Origin: Opitutaceae bacterium
GTDB lineage: Bacteria > Verrucomicrobiota > Verrucomicrobiia > Opitutales > Opitutaceae
Assembly (NCBI GenBank): GCA_003164715.1
Contig: PLTZ01000024.1
Location: forward strand, 57,582 to 121,581
Reading direction: 5' to 3'
DNA length: 64,000 nucleotides
Below are positions 53,653 to 62,190 of this stretch, in pieces. Each line of letters starts with the position of its first letter. Position 1 is the stretch's first letter. The notes beneath the pieces were generated by a model. That model worked only from the letters and a program-made list of their open reading frames with translations. It was not told the origin of the DNA and did no database searches. A program made the translations under genes and the position numbers.

Positions 53653-54393
53653 TCAGGCCTCCTTGCGCGAGAGCCTGTGGACCAGAAAATAGTAGGCCGA
53701 GCCGAGGACGATCGCGGCCCCCGCGGCCCAGAGCGTGATCTCGCGGATCTCCCCGCGCATGAGGCGCTCGTCCTTGCCCGCGAGGTGCGACACCTGCGCC
53801 AGGACGAAGCACCAGAAGGCCGAGCCGAGGAAGGTGTAGAGGGAGAACTTCCAGTATTTCATGCGCACGATCCCGGCCGGGATTCCGATCAGGTGGCGGA
53901 CCACCGGGAGCATGCGCGAAAGGAAGATGCCGAAGCTTCCGAAACGGGCCGCCCAGCGCTCGGCCCGCTCGATCTTGTCGGGCGTGATGAGCAGCAGCCC
54001 AATCGCATGTCGGAACACCGAGAGCGCCCGAGCCAGGGCCGTGCCGAATGCCCCGGACTTCTCCGCCCAGCGCTCGGCCCTCTCGACGCGCTCCATCGGA
54101 ACGAGCATCAGGCTCCCGTACCGGACCACCAGGGGGCGGCCGGCGACCCTCGAGCCCCAGTACATGATGCTGGCCCCCAGCAGGCTGCCGATGGCCGCCG
54201 CCAGGACGATGCCGGGAAGACTCATCGAGCTTCGTCCTGCGTCGACAAGGAGGACGGCCGGGGGGATCACCAACTCGCTCGGCAGCGGAATGACCGAGCT
54301 CTCGAGCGCCATCAGGAACACGATGTACAGGTACCCTCCCGACTGCAGCGAATGCTGGTAGGAGGCGAGGAGACGCTGAATCAGGTCATGCAA
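53653..54393 (-). CDS. DedA-family membrane protein with duplicated central segment
   Basis: A 246-residue DedA (SNARE-associated) protein. MALESSVIPLPSELVIPPAVLL is the E..P.P.E motif, and LSRMLPVVRHLIGIPAGIVRM the family F.R..P..R..sG...M motif. Ahead of it lies a second, weaker version of the same stretch (VERAERWAEKSGAFGTALARALSVFRHAIG against IERAERWAARFGSFGIFLSRMLPVVRHLIG, quoted in part), an internal repeat of about 40 residues. Members act in lipid carrier flipping and membrane potential upkeep. The start is TTG at 54391-54393. Confidence 0.88.
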   Translation of the reverse strand: MHDLIQRLLASYQHSLQSGGYLYIVFLMALESSVIPLPSELVIPPAVLLVDAGRSSMSLPGIVLAAAIGSLLGASIMYWGSRVAGRPLVVRYGSLMLVPMERVERAERWAEKSGAFGTALARALSVFRHAIGLLLITPDKIERAERWAARFGSFGIFLSRMLPVVRHLIGIPAGIVRMKYWKFSLYTFLGSAFWCFVLAQVSHLAGKDERLMRGEIREITLWAAGAAIVLGSAYYFLVHRLSRKEA

Positions 54394-54400
54394 GGCCCGC

Positions 54401-54556
54401 TCAGACGTCGGGCTTCGTCTTGCGAAGGCCCTGCACGCGATCGCCCTGCTTCCACTGGCCCCTCTTTCTCAGCAAGTCAATGCGCTCAAAGCGCTTAAGA
54501 ACATTGCGCTTGACGATGATGCCGCCGGTACCTTGGAGACTCTTGTGCTGAGACAT
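54401..54556 (-). CDS. Small basic protein of the Chlamydiae/Verrucomicrobia family
   Basis: A 51-residue, Lys- and Arg-rich protein: MSQHKSLQGTGGIIVKRNVL at the start, then KRFERIDLLRKRGQWKQGDR, ending in GLRKTKP and three more residues. I recognise it as the small basic protein family restricted to Chlamydiae and Verrucomicrobia (TIGR04137-like), thought to associate with ribosomes. ATG at 54554-54556, stop at 54401-54403. It ends eight bases before the DedA start and is divergent from rpoZ across 140 bases. Confidence 0.88.
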   Translation of the reverse strand: MSQHKSLQGTGGIIVKRNVLKRFERIDLLRKRGQWKQGDRVQGLRKTKPDV

Positions 54557-54696
54557 GGCGATGAAAGGGACGAAAGTTGGGAGTTAAAGGGTTGGTCAGT
54601 TAATGTTGGGTTCCAGCCAACACAAGGAAAAATCAAACTTGACCCGCTAGGTCGCCCCGTCAGCTTCACACATTCCGCATTGGAATCATCACCGAC

Positions 54697-54897
54697 ATGA
54701 GGGACGACTACATCAAACAGGCGCTTGGCAAGATCTTGGACCCCAACATCCTGATCAATGTGGTCTCGCGCCGCGTCAAACAGCTCAAGCGAGGCAATCG
54801 ACCCCTGGTGGAGTCCCTGGAAAAGCTCTCGCCTGAGGACATCGCGCTGCGCGAGATCATCGAGGAAAAGATCAGCTTCGAAGTCGGCGGGAACTGA
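54697..54897 (+). CDS. rpoZ: DNA-directed RNA polymerase omega subunit
   Basis: A 66-residue protein with the omega pattern: a start MRDDYIKQALGKI, then INVVSRRVKQLKRGNRPLV, then ALREIIEEKISFE. It is short, as in other Verrucomicrobia. It assists folding and binding of the beta-prime subunit. It precedes smpB by 66 bases. Confidence 0.85.
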   Translation: MRDDYIKQALGKILDPNILINVVSRRVKQLKRGNRPLVESLEKLSPEDIALREIIEEKISFEVGGN

Positions 54898-54963
54898 CCG
54901 CGGGCTGCGCCGTCGGGCGCGCCCTGAGGGGGTCAATCGCGGGCTTCGCCAACGACGCCGTCC

Positions 54964-55440
54964 ATGGCCGCGAAAGACAAAGGAGCCCCGCGCCTGACGG
55001 AGGTCAGGAACTCCAAGGTATTCAGGGACTACACCTTAGGGGAGCGCTATGAGGCGGGGGTCCAGCTGAAGGGCACGGAGGTCAAGTCGATCCGCAACGG
55101 AAGGGCCCAGATCAGCGACTCGTTCTGCCGCGTCGAGAACGACGAGGTGTGGATGTACAGCGCCCACATCGAGCCGTACGCCTTCGGCAACCTCGAAAAC
55201 CACGACTCCAAGCGCGTGCGCAAGCTCCTCCTTCACCGCAGCGACATCCGCAAGATCGCGCTCGCCATGAACGCGGGCGGCAAGGCGCTCATCCCGGTGC
55301 GCATGTATTTCAAGGAGGCCCTCGTGAAGGTCGAGGTCGCGCTGTGCACCGGAAAGAAACTCTTCGACAAACGAGAGGACCTGAAGAAGAAGGCTGAGAT
55401 GCGAGAGGTGAACAGGGCCCTCAGGTCGCGCCGCCCATGA
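54964..55440 (+). CDS. smpB: SsrA-binding protein SmpB
   Basis: A 158-residue protein with NSKVFRDYTLGERYEAGVQL, GTEVKSIRNGRAQISDSF, SKRVRKLLLHRSDI and the basic tail KKLFDKREDLKKKAE. It binds tmRNA and brings it to stalled ribosomes. The ATG is at 54964. Its stop overlaps the thrB start as ATGA, so both are translated together. Confidence 0.97.
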   Translation: MAAKDKGAPRLTEVRNSKVFRDYTLGERYEAGVQLKGTEVKSIRNGRAQISDSFCRVENDEVWMYSAHIEPYAFGNLENHDSKRVRKLLLHRSDIRKIALAMNAGGKALIPVRMYFKEALVKVEVALCTGKKLFDKREDLKKKAEMREVNRALRSRRP

Positions 55441-56348
55441 GCTCCGCTGCCGATTCGGTGGTGGTCCGGGTGCCCGCGAGCACGTCCAATTGCGGTGCCG
55501 GCTTCGACACGCTCGGCCTCGCGCTAGGCCTCTACAACCGGGTGACGGTCACGCGCGCCGGGGGGGCCGCGCCGGTTCCCGAGCGGCCGACTGACGGCCG
55601 CGCCCAGGGAATGGTCGTGGAGGCTGCAGCTGCATTTGCGAAGGTTGCCGGGTGGCCGGTCGCCGGCTTCCGCTACCGGATCGACGGCGACGTTCCGCCG
55701 GCGCGCGGCCTCGGCTCGAGTGTCACCGTCGTTGCCGGCGTACTCGCCGGGCTGGACGCCCTCCATGGCACGTCGCTCGGCCGCCGTCGCCTCGTCTCGC
55801 TTGTGTCGGCGATTGAGGGGCATCCGGACAATGCGGGCGCGAGCATCCTGGGCGGCTTTTGCGTCTCGCGGTCCGACCCGGCGACGGGCGCCTATGTGGA
55901 TTCGCAGAGGTTCGAGGTGCCTGTCGAGATCGCGTTTGTCGTCGTCTCGCCCCCATTCGAGTCCGTCACGAAGGAATCGCGCGGCGCGCTGCCGGCGACG
56001 CTCCCGTTCTTTGACGCGGTCAAGAGCATCAACAGCGCGGCCTACGTCGTCGCGGCGTTCGCCTCCGGGAATTTTGCGAGCCTGAAACATTCGGCCGGGG
56101 ACCTCATTCATGAGCCCTACCGCCTCCCCAGAATTCCCGGCGCGGGCGATGCGATCAGCGAAGGCGTCAGCGCCGGGGCCTGGACGGGGTGGCTGAGCGG
56201 GAGCGGCTCGAGCGTGCTCTGCGTCTGCGAGAGGCCGAGGGCCGAAGCAGTCTCCAGGGCCATGGCTGCGGCATTTGCGGGGCATTCGATGACGAGCGAG
56301 GCCCGCATCCTTGCCGCCGACAACGAGGGGCTGCGGGTCGGCGCCTGA
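55437..56348 (+). CDS. thrB: Homoserine kinase
   Basis: A 303-residue GHMP kinase. It has VRVPASTSNCGAGFDTLGLAL, the ATP loop PPARGLGSSVTVVAGVLAG (PxxxGLGSS) near residue 85 and GHPDNAGASILGG. The C-terminal GAWTGWLSGSGSSVLCVC is the third GHMP motif. It phosphorylates homoserine in threonine synthesis. Start overlaps the smpB stop. Confidence 0.95.
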   Translation: MSSAADSVVVRVPASTSNCGAGFDTLGLALGLYNRVTVTRAGGAAPVPERPTDGRAQGMVVEAAAAFAKVAGWPVAGFRYRIDGDVPPARGLGSSVTVVAGVLAGLDALHGTSLGRRRLVSLVSAIEGHPDNAGASILGGFCVSRSDPATGAYVDSQRFEVPVEIAFVVVSPPFESVTKESRGALPATLPFFDAVKSINSAAYVVAAFASGNFASLKHSAGDLIHEPYRLPRIPGAGDAISEGVSAGAWTGWLSGSGSSVLCVCERPRAEAVSRAMAAAFAGHSMTSEARILAADNEGLRVGA

Positions 56349-56372
56349 CCGTCCACGCCGCAGCGCGGCTGC

Positions 56373-56795
56373 CTAGGGCCGTAGGGAAGGGGCGTCCTTG
56401 CCGGGCCAGACCTTGAGGACTGCGGCCGTCAGCGGGCGCCAGCCGAAGGGCTTCTGCAGGCGCATCTTGAGGCGCCTCAACCGGGACAGCTCGTGCTCGA
56501 TCGGCTCGAGGTTGTGGCCGGATATCATGATAAACGCAGCCTTGGGGGCTATCTTGGAGGCGCGCCGGATGAACTCCACCCCGTCCATCTGCGGCATGAA
56601 GTAGTCGGTCACGATCACCCCTGCCGAGAGCTTCTCCAGCCTCGAAAGCGCCTCATCGGGCCGGGTGAACGGGTGTACCGGGCAGTCGAGATTGTCCGCG
56701 ATCATCTGTGCCATGAGTTCCACGTAGGATTTTTCGTCATCGACGATGACGACCGACCTGCTGGGTTCCGGGGACCTCTTCCTGGCGGCGTTCAC
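56373..56795 (-). CDS. Single-domain response regulator (receiver)
   Basis: About 140 residues forming one receiver domain: acidic pair in VVIVDDEKSY, phospho-acceptor Asp in VIVTDYFMPQMDGVEF, Ser in FIMISGHN and Lys in RLQKPFGW. There is no output domain, so it probably works through protein contacts. The start is uncertain: GTG at 56793-56795 is taken, while the frame is open to a TTG at 56852. No sensor kinase lies beside it. It is convergent with thrB and divergent from trmL. Confidence 0.82.
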   Translation of the reverse strand: MNAARKRSPEPSRSVVIVDDEKSYVELMAQMIADNLDCPVHPFTRPDEALSRLEKLSAGVIVTDYFMPQMDGVEFIRRASKIAPKAAFIMISGHNLEPIEHELSRLRRLKMRLQKPFGWRPLTAAVLKVWPGKDAPSLRP

Positions 56796-56920
56796 GACTG
56801 GCGTGTGAATTCCCCAGAGGGTGCCCGAGCCGAGCCAAATTGCAACGCGCAAGGTGCTTGCGTTGGTTTCAGGTCGCGCGAAAAAGGGTGGGGGTGGACG
56901 GGCGCCCCCCCCTTCAGCCG

Positions 56921-57391
56921 ATGATCCACATTGTCCTGTTCCAGCCGGAGATTCCCCAGAACACGGGCAACGTCGGCCGGATGTGCGCGCTCACGAAGTC
57001 GCGCCTGCACCTGGTCCATCCCTTGGGGTTCAAGATCACGGACCGCAACCTGCGGCGCGCGGGGATGGACTACTGGTTCTCGCTGGACGTGCATGAGCAT
57101 GCCGACTGGGCCGCCTTCCGCTCCAGCCCGGCCGCCCCGGGGCGCCTGTGGCTGTTCACAACCCGGGCCAGGCTCGTCTTTTGGGACGCCCGATTCGAGG
57201 ATGGCGACGGGCTGGTCTTCGGCAACGAGGGAAGCGGGGCCCCCGACTGGCTCCACGAGGAGTTCGGCGAGCGACGGGTGACCATCCCGCACGCCAACCC
57301 CCAGCTCAGGTCGCTCAACCTCAGCACGGCGGCCGGTGTCGCGGCCTATGAGGCGCTGAGGCAAGTCGGAGCATTTGGAAGCCGACCGTGA
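56921..57391 (+). CDS. trmL: tRNA (cytidine/uridine-2'-O-)-methyltransferase TrmL
   Basis: A 156-residue SPOUT methyltransferase with a deep knot. It has HIVLFQPEIPQNTGNVGRMC at the start, LVFGNEGSGAP in the middle and IPHANPQLRSLNLSTAAGVAAYEAL at the end. It methylates the ribose of base 34 in leucine tRNAs with S-adenosylmethionine. The ATG at 56921 gives the classic start; an upstream extension is not conserved. prs starts 46 bases after its stop. Confidence 0.93.
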   Translation: MIHIVLFQPEIPQNTGNVGRMCALTKSRLHLVHPLGFKITDRNLRRAGMDYWFSLDVHEHADWAAFRSSPAAPGRLWLFTTRARLVFWDARFEDGDGLVFGNEGSGAPDWLHEEFGERRVTIPHANPQLRSLNLSTAAGVAAYEALRQVGAFGSRP

Positions 57392-57437
57392 ATTTTGGGG
57401 TAGCCACCCGCAGGGCACGCCCCAAGATGGCCCGCTC

Positions 57438-58385
57438 ATGAGAGAGTCCCGACTCAAGATCTTTTCCGGCAATTCCAACAAGGCGCTGGCCGAGGACATC
57501 TGCCGCAGCATCGGCGTCCCGCTCGGCCAGGCGACCGTGACCAGCTTTCCGGACGGCGAGACCTTCGTCAAGATAGACGAGAACATACGCGGCCACGACG
57601 TCTTCATCATCCAATCGACCTGCCCGCCGACCAACCAGCACCTGATGGAGCTGCTGATCATGATTGACGCGGCGAGGCGCGCCTCGGCGAACCGGATCAC
57701 CGCCGTGATGCCGTTCTACGGATACGCACGGCAGGACCGCAAGGACCAGCCGAGGGTCCCGATCACGGCGAAGCTGGTGGCCAACCTGCTCGTGTCGGCG
57801 GGCGCGAACCGCATCCTGACGATGGATCTGCACAGCCAGCAGATACAGGGCTTCTTCGACATCCCCGTGGACCACCTTTACGCCTCGCCCGTCTTCTTCG
57901 ACTACCTCTCGAAGACGAGGACCGAGAATCTCGTCGTCTGCTCGCCCGATATCGGCGGGATGAAGATGGCGGCTGCGTACGCGGACCTCCTCGGCGGAAG
58001 CCTCGGGATGGTCGCCAAGAGGCGCAAGAGCGCGACGACAGTCGAGGCGATCAGCGTGGTCGGAGAGGTCGATGGGTGCGACATCCTGCTCGTCGACGAC
58101 ATCACTGAGACGGCGGGGACGCTGGTGGCCGCCGCGACCATGTTGCGCGAGCGCGGCGGCCGGCGGATTCGTGCGGCCGTGAGCCACTGCATCCTCAACG
58201 AGATCGCCTACGAGCGGATTCGCGGCGGGATCATTGACGAACTGATCACCACGAATTCAGTGCCGATAGACACCAAGGGCCTGCCGGTGACCGTCCTCAG
58301 CGTGGCGCGCCTCCTCGGCCAGGCCATCGAGCGCATCAACACCAACGAGAGCATCACAAGCCTTTTCCGGATCAAAGGATTCTAA
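57438..58385 (+). CDS. prs: Ribose-phosphate pyrophosphokinase
   Basis: A 315-residue PRPP synthase: KIFSGNSNKALAEDICRSIG, FPDGETFVKIDENIRG, PFYGYARQDRKDQPR, MDLHSQQIQGFFDIPVDHL and the PRPP motif VDDITETAGT, which varies from the usual VDDMIDTGGT. It makes PRPP from ribose 5-phosphate and ATP, which pyrE, 1.5 kb on, consumes. The ATG at 57438 is preferred to a start inside trmL. An unusual feature is Ala in place of the first Gly of the PRPP loop. Confidence 0.95.
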   Translation: MRESRLKIFSGNSNKALAEDICRSIGVPLGQATVTSFPDGETFVKIDENIRGHDVFIIQSTCPPTNQHLMELLIMIDAARRASANRITAVMPFYGYARQDRKDQPRVPITAKLVANLLVSAGANRILTMDLHSQQIQGFFDIPVDHLYASPVFFDYLSKTRTENLVVCSPDIGGMKMAAAYADLLGGSLGMVAKRRKSATTVEAISVVGEVDGCDILLVDDITETAGTLVAAATMLRERGGRRIRAAVSHCILNEIAYERIRGGIIDELITTNSVPIDTKGLPVTVLSVARLLGQAIERINTNESITSLFRIKGF

Positions 58386-58456
58386 GACACACATTCGTGC
58401 CCGGGTTTGTGGAACACGGCCCGCGCACCGCGGGTCACTCGCATTCCCCACCACCC

Positions 58457-59866
58457 ATGAGATACAGATCAGCACCAGGGATCCTGCTCGCCGCGGCGCT
58501 TTCATCGGCCATCGGCCTGTCCGCCTCCGCCGCGGCTGCGCCGGCGAAGATGCCCGAGCTCAAGCGGGACGACTCGCCGGTCAGCGAGGGGCGGCTGGCG
58601 GCCATCTCGAGCTACGCGGACATCGTCGAGCCCGTCGAGAAGGAGGTCGTCTCGATCAACTCGAGCAGGACCGTCCATGAGCGCGTCCAGGCGAACCCGC
58701 TCCTGCGGCAGTTTTTTGGCGACATCCCCGACCAGGACCGCGAGAGCAAGGAGATGGGGCTCGGATCCGGGGTCATCGTCTCCCCCGACGGCTACATCCT
58801 CACCAACAACCACGTCGTTGCCGACGCGGACGAGCTCACGGTCGTCCTCTCCGACGGCCGCAAATTCACCGCCAAGGTCGTCGGGGCCGACCCCAAGACG
58901 GACATCGCCGTCGTGAAGATCGACGCGACGATGCTGCCCGCCGCCACGTTTGCGGACAGCGACAAGCTCCGGGTCGGGGACGTGGTGTTTGCGGTCGGCA
59001 ACCCGCTGGGCGTCGGCGAGACCGTCACGATGGGCATCGTCTCCGCCAAGAGCCGCAACGTCGGCATCCTTGACGACGTCGCGGGCTACGAGGACTTCAT
59101 TCAGACCGACGCGGCGATCAACATGGGCAATTCGGGCGGCGCCCTCATCGACGCGAAGGGCCGGTTTGTCGGCATCAACAGCGCGATCGTCTCGCCCTCC
59201 CGAGGGAACATCGGGATCGGCTTCGCCGTGCCGGTCAACATGGCCGTGAGCGTAATGAGGAGCCTGATCGAGACGGGCACGGTCACGCGCGGGTTCCTGG
59301 GCGTGATCGCCGATCCCCTGACCCCCGAGATCGCCGAGCAGGTCCACCTTTCGAAGGACGCGAAGGGCCTCATCGTGACCGACGCGCCCGAGGACGGGCC
59401 GGCGGGCAAGGCGGGGGTCAAGCGCGGCGACGTTCTCATGTCGGTGAACGGCAAGGCGATCCTCAGCCACGACGAGCTCCGCCTGACGATCGCGCAGATG
59501 GCGCCGGGCAGCAAGGTCACGCTGGACATCGAGCGCGACGGCAGGCCGATGGTGATCAGCGTGACGCTCGGGCAGTTTGCCGAGAAGCCGAACGAGCTCC
59601 TTCCCGGGATCGAGGTCGGCAGGCTCACCGACGACGTGAGGCGGCACCTCGGGATCGACTCCCGCATCACGGGCCTCGTGGTGACGGGCGTGGCCGAGAA
59701 GTCGGACTACGCAGAAAGCCTTCCGCAGGGCTCGGTGATCGTCGAAATCAACCGCACCCCCGTGGACGACGTCGCGACGGCCAAGGCGCTCCTGCATCCG
59801 GGCCGCAACCTCCTCTTCATCTCCTATCAGGGCTACCAGAAGTATGTCGTCGTGACGAAGGGCTGA
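58457..59866 (+). CDS. degP: DegP/HtrA-type periplasmic serine protease
   Basis: A 469-residue protein with a signal peptide (RYRSAPGILLAAALSSAIG, cut near SAAAA). The triad is His119 (NNHVV), Asp149 (KTDIAV) and Ser226 (GNSGGAL). Two PDZ domains follow, the first with FLGVIADPLTPEIAEQ, the second ending near GYQKYVVVTKG. It would degrade or refold damaged envelope proteins. The length matches Deg proteases with two PDZ domains. It follows prs by 71 bases; pyrE is convergent. Confidence 0.94.
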   Translation: MRYRSAPGILLAAALSSAIGLSASAAAAPAKMPELKRDDSPVSEGRLAAISSYADIVEPVEKEVVSINSSRTVHERVQANPLLRQFFGDIPDQDRESKEMGLGSGVIVSPDGYILTNNHVVADADELTVVLSDGRKFTAKVVGADPKTDIAVVKIDATMLPAATFADSDKLRVGDVVFAVGNPLGVGETVTMGIVSAKSRNVGILDDVAGYEDFIQTDAAINMGNSGGALIDAKGRFVGINSAIVSPSRGNIGIGFAVPVNMAVSVMRSLIETGTVTRGFLGVIADPLTPEIAEQVHLSKDAKGLIVTDAPEDGPAGKAGVKRGDVLMSVNGKAILSHDELRLTIAQMAPGSKVTLDIERDGRPMVISVTLGQFAEKPNELLPGIEVGRLTDDVRRHLGIDSRITGLVVTGVAEKSDYAESLPQGSVIVEINRTPVDDVATAKALLHPGRNLLFISYQGYQKYVVVTKG

Positions 59867-59887
59867 CGTTCCGGGCCGTCAGGCGCC

Positions 59888-60463
59888 TCAGCTGCCCGGC
59901 TTCTCGACGGGGATCAGGGAGAGCGCCTGCGGCACGCGGTCGGCCGGGTAGGTCGGAAAGCTGAGCTCCAAGAGCGACACGGACGGCACGTCGAAATGGG
60001 CGGACCCGGCGCTCCGGTCCACGAGCATGGCGACACCGGCGACTGCGCCGCCGGCCCTGCGCACGATCTCGATGCACTCGACCACGCGGCCGCCCCGCGT
60101 CACGACGTCCTCGACCACGAGGACCGGCTCCCCCGCCGCCAGCGTGAAGCCGCGGCGCAGCACGAGCACATTATTCTCCTTCTCGGCGAAGATGTACCGC
60201 GCCTTCGCCTGGCGCGCGACCTCCTGGCCGATCACCAGCCCGCCCATCGCCGGCGCCAGCACGGTCGCGAACCTGAGGCCCTTCGCGCGCAGCTTCGCGA
60301 GCAGGAGTTCGGACAGCCGCTCGACGGCGTCCATGTGCTGGCAGACCTGGGCGCACTGGAAGTAGTGGCCGCTGTGCAGCCCCGAGCGCAGGACGAAGTG
60401 GCCGGTCAGGAGCGCGCGCGTGCGGGTGAAGATGTCGAGTATCTCCTGTTGGTGGGTGTCCAT
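59888..60463 (-). CDS. pyrE: Orotate phosphoribosyltransferase
   Basis: A 191-residue protein: FTRTRALLTGHFVLRSGLHS at the start, LAPAMGGLVIGQEVAR, RYIFAEKENN and the PRPP motif VLVVEDVVTRGG. It joins orotate to PRPP in pyrimidine synthesis. The ATG is at 60461-60463. The C-terminal part is like the PyrE type found in Chlorobi and Verrucomicrobia rather than E. coli. Confidence 0.94.
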   Translation of the reverse strand: MDTHQQEILDIFTRTRALLTGHFVLRSGLHSGHYFQCAQVCQHMDAVERLSELLLAKLRAKGLRFATVLAPAMGGLVIGQEVARQAKARYIFAEKENNVLVLRRGFTLAAGEPVLVVEDVVTRGGRVVECIEIVRRAGGAVAGVAMLVDRSAGSAHFDVPSVSLLELSFPTYPADRVPQALSLIPVEKPGS

Positions 60464-60554
60464 GCGTCCGCAAGTCCAGACGGTTCCCCATCTGAGATCA
60501 ACGCTTCACCGAGCGCTGCAGCGTTGAATATTCGGTCGCGCGGGATAGAGTCCG

Positions 60555-61421
60555 TTGCGTCGCGAGACGAACCCATTGGCGCCGACTCTACAGATTCCGC
60601 TTGAAGACGAGCTCGGGGACGTGCTCGAGAAGGCGATGACCTGCGCGGGCCTCACCGCCGAGGCCCTTTCGGGGAGGTCCGGCGTGCCGGTCGGATCGAT
60701 CTGCGACGCGATCGACTACCGGCCCGAGCTCAGTCCCGAGGAATGCGCCCGCCTGGCGTCCGTTCTCGGCTTGAACGAGGTCGGCCTGTGCGCGCTGGCC
60801 TCCGGGAAGTACCCCCTTCCGGAGCCGAACGGGCTGCCGTTCCAGGTGTGGCCGCTGCGGATGGCGCACGGGATCGGCGTCGTGAACGCCTACATTGTCG
60901 GGGCGCAGGGCGGCCGGGGGCTGCTCTTTGACACCGGCCCCGGCTCGGGCGCCCTTGAGTCCGTCTGGCCACCCTCGGTCGGGGCGGTCGACGGGATCTT
61001 CGTCACCCACGTCGAGGCGGAGCACGTCGGCGGACTTCGCGACGCAGTGGAGCGCTTCGGCGCGTCCCACGCCTTCGTGCCGGCCGGCGCCGAGGCGCCT
61101 CCGGCGCAGCCGATGGGGGAGGGGGAGACCTTCTGCGCGGGCGGCCTCCAGGTGACCGCGTTCCGGACGCCGGGGCACTGCGCGATGCACAACTGCTACC
61201 ACGTGCGCTCGGCCGCCGTGCCTGCGGCGCGGACGCTCCTAATATCGGGCGACCTCATCTTCGCGGGGTCGGCGGGAGGGCCCTACCACTGCCACAAGCA
61301 GCTCCGGGCGCACCTGAGGCGCGTGCTCGCGGCCGTGCCGGCCGACACGATCGTCGCGCCCGGCCACGGGCCGATGACGACGGCGGGCAACGAGCTGCGC
61401 TTCAACCCCTTCGTGGTCTAG
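60555..61421 (+). CDS. HTH and metallo-beta-lactamase-fold fusion protein
   Basis: About 288 residues. Residues 15-80 look like an XRE-type helix-turn-helix (LEKAMTCAGLTAEALSGRSG, then LSPEECARLASVLGL). Residues 95-288 form a metallo-beta-lactamase fold (VNAYIVGAQGGRGLLFDTG, TPGHCAMHNCYHV, SGDLIFAGSAGG, VAPGHGPMTT). The first metal motif is THVEAEHVGG, not HxHxDH, so a His is replaced by Glu. It may be a glyoxalase II-like hydrolase with altered metal use or a regulator with a sensing domain. The start is uncertain: TTG at 60555 or TTG at 60576. Confidence 0.75.
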   Translation: MRRETNPLAPTLQIPLEDELGDVLEKAMTCAGLTAEALSGRSGVPVGSICDAIDYRPELSPEECARLASVLGLNEVGLCALASGKYPLPEPNGLPFQVWPLRMAHGIGVVNAYIVGAQGGRGLLFDTGPGSGALESVWPPSVGAVDGIFVTHVEAEHVGGLRDAVERFGASHAFVPAGAEAPPAQPMGEGETFCAGGLQVTAFRTPGHCAMHNCYHVRSAAVPAARTLLISGDLIFAGSAGGPYHCHKQLRAHLRRVLAAVPADTIVAPGHGPMTTAGNELRFNPFVV

Positions 61422-61437
61422 CGGCCCCAGGCGCAGG

Positions 61438-62160
61438 TCAGACCGAGTCGACAATGAACGCCACCACGGTGGCGTTGTCGGGGCCGCCCCGCTCGATCGC
61501 CAGGTCCACAAGGCTGTGCGCGATCTCGTCGGGATCGGCGGCTTTTCCTACCAGTTCCCTCATCTCGGTCTCGGACATGAGGCGGGTGACCCCGTCCGTG
61601 CAGAAGAGGATGCGGTCGCCCGGCAGGAGCGGCAGGTCGACGAGGTCGACCTCGGGCGCCGTGATCTGCCCGATGCAGCGGGTCAGCGCGCCGCGCTGCG
61701 ACTCGCTGTAATAGACGACCTCGCCGCGCGCCCGGCGGCGGCGGGCCTCGTTCTCGACCGAGTGGTCCTCCGTCAGGCAGATGAAGTCGCCCCGCCGCCA
61801 CGAGAACGCCCTGGAGTCCCCGACGTGCGCGAGCTTGAGGCGCCGGCCGCGGACGCACCCCATCGTCAGCGTGGAGCCGATGCCGAGGCCCGGGCTCATC
61901 CGCACGCCGAGCGCCGCGACGGAGTTGTTCGCCAGTGTGACGATGGCCCGCAGGTCGAGCTCGGCGTCCGGCGGCGTGGCCAGCACCGCGGCGGTCACCA
62001 TGTTGACCGTCTCCTGGGCGGCCTCGCCGCCGCCGGGAAGCCCGCCTACGCCGTCGGCGACGCCGAAGAGCCCTGCCGCCTCGTCGAAGAGCACGCGGTC
62101 CTCGTTTTCCTTCCGAACCTTGCCGAGGTCGGAGAAGCAGGCGGCGCGGAGGGTAGTCAT
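61438..62160 (-). CDS. PP2C-type serine/threonine protein phosphatase
   Basis: A 240-residue PPM phosphatase: SDLGKVRKENEDRVLF, FGVADGVGGLPGG, STLTMGCVRGRRLKLAHVGDSRAF, DRILFCTDGVTRLM and GGPDNATVVAFIV hold the metal Asp residues. It would reverse Ser/Thr kinase action in the cytoplasm. No Hanks-type kinase lies in the window. It is separated from the helicase gene by 30 bases on the same strand, and convergent with the HTH fusion gene. Confidence 0.92.
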   Translation of the reverse strand: MTTLRAACFSDLGKVRKENEDRVLFDEAAGLFGVADGVGGLPGGGEAAQETVNMVTAAVLATPPDAELDLRAIVTLANNSVAALGVRMSPGLGIGSTLTMGCVRGRRLKLAHVGDSRAFSWRRGDFICLTEDHSVENEARRRRARGEVVYYSESQRGALTRCIGQITAPEVDLVDLPLLPGDRILFCTDGVTRLMSETEMRELVGKAADPDEIAHSLVDLAIERGGPDNATVVAFIVDSV

Positions 62161-62190
62161 CGGCTGGATGCCACGATACCTCGGGGGCCT

